Origin: Sphingobium fuliginis
GTDB taxonomy: Bacteria > Pseudomonadota > Alphaproteobacteria > Sphingomonadales > Sphingomonadaceae
NCBI RefSeq assembly: GCF_004152845.1
Contig: NZ_SEON01000007.1
Span: 62,001 to 126,000 of the forward strand
Direction of reading: 5' to 3'
DNA length: 64,000 nt
Both the position numbers and the translations under genes were made by a program. Positions 62,396 to 64,000 of the stretch are shown here, in pieces. The notes beneath the pieces are model-generated. The model worked only from the letters and a program-made list of their open reading frames with translations. It searched no databases and was not told where the DNA came from. Each line of letters starts with the position of its first letter. Within the stretch, counting starts at the first letter, position 1.

Positions 62396-62597
62396 CGCGC
62401 TGGCCCTGCTGGCCGTCATCCCGCTGACGACAGTCCATGCGCCCGCCGCCGCCATGCCGAACCCCTGGTATTGCGGCTCCGCGCCGCCGGGCTGGACGCC
62501 CCCCTGGCAGCGCAAGCCCGTCAATCCGGACGACAAGAACGCCCCCTGTCATGTCATCCCCTGCGACCGGAAGAAGATTCGCGAAACCCGCCAATAA
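62385..62597 (+). CDS. Small secreted protein of unknown function
   Basis: A 70-residue product with a signal peptide (MRSSALALLAVIPLTTVHAP, cleavage near AAA-MP). The mature part of about 45 residues is rich in Pro and Trp and has three cysteines (WYCGS, APCHVIPCDRKK). It overlaps the hemN end by 11 bases and so is probably translated by coupling. Not recognised as a known family; coding status rests on signal peptide, overlap and composition. Confidence 0.6.
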   Translation: MRSSALALLAVIPLTTVHAPAAAMPNPWYCGSAPPGWTPPWQRKPVNPDDKNAPCHVIPCDRKKIRETRQ

Positions 62598-62608
62598 AGC
62601 GGATTCCA

Positions 62609-62630
62609 TGCTCCCGCGAAGGCAGGAGCA
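62609..62630. repeat. Short inverted repeat between convergent genes
   Basis: TGCTCC, 10 bases, GGAGCA, with the CCCGCGAAGGC core that recurs between genes in sphingomonad DNA. It lies between the stops of the small secreted gene and the LuxR gene. No T-run; it may still act as a weak bidirectional stop. Confidence 0.5.
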
Positions 62631-62671
62631 CGGACCGCTCAATGGCAACCGCCAGCCAAAGCCGAACAAAT

Positions 62672-63760
62672 TCAGGCCAAAGCCAGCACGCTCGTCAGAA
62701 TATAGCGCACCAGTTCCGCCTGCCCCCGCGCCCCCGTCTTGGCGTAGATCTTCTTCGAATAATTCCGCGCCGTCTCCACCGTCAGCCCCAAATCGGCGGC
62801 CGCCTCGCTGATCGACATGCCCTGCGCGATGGCCCAGGCCAGCCGCGCCTCGCTGGGCGACAGGCCGAACAGGTCGACCAGCTGGTCGCACCGGTCCGCC
62901 TGCGACCAGCGGTCCCCGCTGATATAGGCGATGGCGACGGGCGCCGACTGGGCGGACAGCGACCGGTCCTGGATCGGCCGCACCAGCATGTCCATCAACG
63001 GATCGCGGCTCAGGTTGATCGCCCTCGGCCGCGCATCCCGATCCGCCGCGAAGCTCTTGACCAAGGCGGTCAGTTCCCGGTCGACCGCCGGGGAAGCCGG
63101 CGTCAGCCGGTCATAACGCCCCCGGCGCAACAGCCGCGACCGCTGGAAAAGCTGCTCCAGATGCGGCGTCATGTCGACGATGCGGCACTGGGCGTCCAAC
63201 GTCAGCCAACCGAAATTGAGCCGGCCGAACGCCTCCGAATTGACCGAGGAACGGAACTTCTCCCGCTCGAACGCGACGAAGCTGCGCAGCGCGATCCGCA
63301 GATGCGGCACCAGCGCGGTCAGCAGCGCGCCGACGCCCGACCCCACTTCCCGCCCCCCCGCGCAGCTCAGCCAGGCGTCCATGCCGCTCGGCTCGGTGAC
63401 GCGGACCGAACGCATGTTGGTGATGCCCAGCGGCTCCAGAAACTCGGCGCGATAGCCTTGCTGCACCCTGTCGCCGGGGTCGAGCAGTTCGTCCAGCGTA
63501 TAGACCCGCGCCTCCCGCATCCGCCGGTAGGGCAATGGATCGCGCCCATATTTCTGGTTGAACAGCCGGTCGAGATGCAGCGGCGTCGGCGGCCCGGCAT
63601 AGAGTTCGACGATCCGCTCCTCATCCACCGGGCGGAAGGCCAGGCTGGCATAGGCGGCCCCCGACCGCGCGCGCAGCCTGTCGAGGAACCCGTGCCAAAG
63701 GGGTTGCTCGAACATACCCTCATGGAGAGCCGCCAATAATCCGCCGTCGTCCAGTCGCAT
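62672..63760 (-). CDS. LuxR-type helix-turn-helix regulator
   Basis: A 362-residue protein. The last 65 residues hold a LuxR/GerE domain (LSPSEARLAWAIAQGMSISE, LGLTVETARNYSKKIYAKTG). The first 290 residues do not match autoinducer or receiver domains that I know; related sphingomonad proteins are simply called LuxR-type regulators. A perfect 16-bp palindrome lies 15 bases upstream of its ATG, between it and cysD, and may be its own binding site. Confidence 0.88.
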   Translation of the reverse strand: MRLDDGGLLAALHEGMFEQPLWHGFLDRLRARSGAAYASLAFRPVDEERIVELYAGPPTPLHLDRLFNQKYGRDPLPYRRMREARVYTLDELLDPGDRVQQGYRAEFLEPLGITNMRSVRVTEPSGMDAWLSCAGGREVGSGVGALLTALVPHLRIALRSFVAFEREKFRSSVNSEAFGRLNFGWLTLDAQCRIVDMTPHLEQLFQRSRLLRRGRYDRLTPASPAVDRELTALVKSFAADRDARPRAINLSRDPLMDMLVRPIQDRSLSAQSAPVAIAYISGDRWSQADRCDQLVDLFGLSPSEARLAWAIAQGMSISEAAADLGLTVETARNYSKKIYAKTGARGQAELVRYILTSVLALA

Positions 63761-63775
63761 GGCTAATATGTATAT

Positions 63776-63791
63776 CCTCCCATATGGGAGG
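63776..63791. promoter_or_regulatory. 16-bp perfect palindrome between luxR-type gene and cysD
   Basis: CCTCCCATATGGGAGG is a perfect palindrome, 15 bases before the regulator ATG and 53 before cysD. It suits a dimeric repressor or activator acting on both genes. It could also form a small hairpin in either leader. Confidence 0.5.
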
Positions 63792-63844
63792 TCCAGAGCT
63801 TCGCCACTTCTGCCATCAGGCAGTCACGAAACAAGGCGGTGAAC

Positions 63845-64000
63845 ATGATCGATTCGAAAAGGCTGACGCATTTGGAGCGTCTGGAGGCGGAAAGCATCCA
63901 CATACTGCGCGAAGTGGTGGCGGAGGCCGAAAAGCCGGTGATGCTGTACAGCGTGGGCAAGGACTCGGCCGTGATGCTGCATCTGGCGCGCAAGGCCTTC
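63845..64000 (+). CDS. cysD: Sulfate adenylyltransferase subunit 2, 5' part
   Basis: 52 codons are seen before the window ends. They read [20 protein letters not shown], then [20 protein letters not shown], the N-terminus of CysD with the PP-loop (S-x-GKDS). CysD with CysN makes adenosine phosphosulfate from sulfate and ATP. AAGGCGG stands just upstream of the ATG. It probably begins a sulfate assimilation operon that continues to the right. Confidence 0.93.
   Translation, partial: MIDSKRLTHLERLEAESIHILREVVAEAEKPVMLYSVGKDSAVMLHLARKAF

Noticed and set aside
1-64000. CRISPR arrays, tRNA or rRNA genes, prophage
   Set aside because: No regularly spaced repeats, cloverleaf-like sequences, rRNA motifs or phage structural genes were noticed on reading the window.

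Overview
The window reads as chromosome of a sphingomonad-type alphaproteobacterium. It is GC-rich, dense in TonB-dependent receptors and sugar/acyl catabolic operons, and has a FixK/FnrL-like FNR regulator beside a ccoNOQPGHI operon. It also has sphingomonad-style dispersed inverted repeats and a De Ley-Doudoroff galactose pathway. Genus cannot be fixed from the sequence alone.

Region 1 (1-8.6 kb, microaerobic respiration). A minus-strand operon encodes cbb3 cytochrome oxidase and its assembly factors (ccoN-O-Q-P-G-H-I, the last running off the window). A textbook FNR box lies 58 bp upstream of ccoN. Next come an FNR-type regulator with all four cluster cysteines, bracketed by two nearly identical 166-bp REPIN-like repeats, and an OmpW porin with an imperfect FNR box. 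A third candidate FNR box precedes hemN at 61 kb.

Region 2 (8.6-23.6 kb, acylated-trehalose candidate locus). A minus-strand operon encodes a TonB receptor, GH37 trehalase, CoA-transferase, MFS transporter, esterase, acyl-CoA ligase, SCP-x thiolase and SDR dehydrogenase. Divergent from it is a second esterase, and nearby a third esterase is co-transcribed with a LacI regulator. Two copies of a LacI-type operator (TATCGAT core) sit at the two promoters. The block is bracketed by two decayed transposase genes, so it looks like an acquired island. I infer uptake, de-esterification and complete breakdown of an acyl or aryl ester of trehalose.

Region 3 (23.6-44 kb, peptide and thiol locus). A second minus-strand operon encodes an STN-domain TonB receptor, an SbmA/BacA-like ABC transporter with its own ATPase, two paralogous proteins of unknown family on either side of a thioredoxin, and the TldD/TldE peptidase pair. 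An Lrp/AsnC regulator is divergent. Next door are an M3 oligopeptidase with thioredoxin reductase, a Prx6-type peroxiredoxin with a cysteine-less ArsR regulator, a DUF2891 protein with a fused 5-oxoprolinase/hydantoinase, and a Cds1-like cysteine desulfhydrase. Together they suggest import and dismantling of a modified, sulfur-containing peptide. This is the best candidate for an undescribed system.

Region 4 (44-60.7 kb, galactan/arabinogalactan utilisation). Galactose dehydrogenase, a GntR regulator with two tandem operators, a Na+/sugar symporter, DgoK, DgoA, an SMP-30 lactonase, an IlvD/Edd-type dehydratase (apparently with an AUU start) and aldose epimerase make a full oxidative galactose route. 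Two GH43-type proteins, a GH-A clan hydrolase, an SGNH esterase and a carbohydrate TonB receptor supply the sugar.

Region 5 (60.7-64 kb). hemN, a small secreted protein, a LuxR-type regulator and the start of cysD, with a perfect 16-bp palindrome between the last two.
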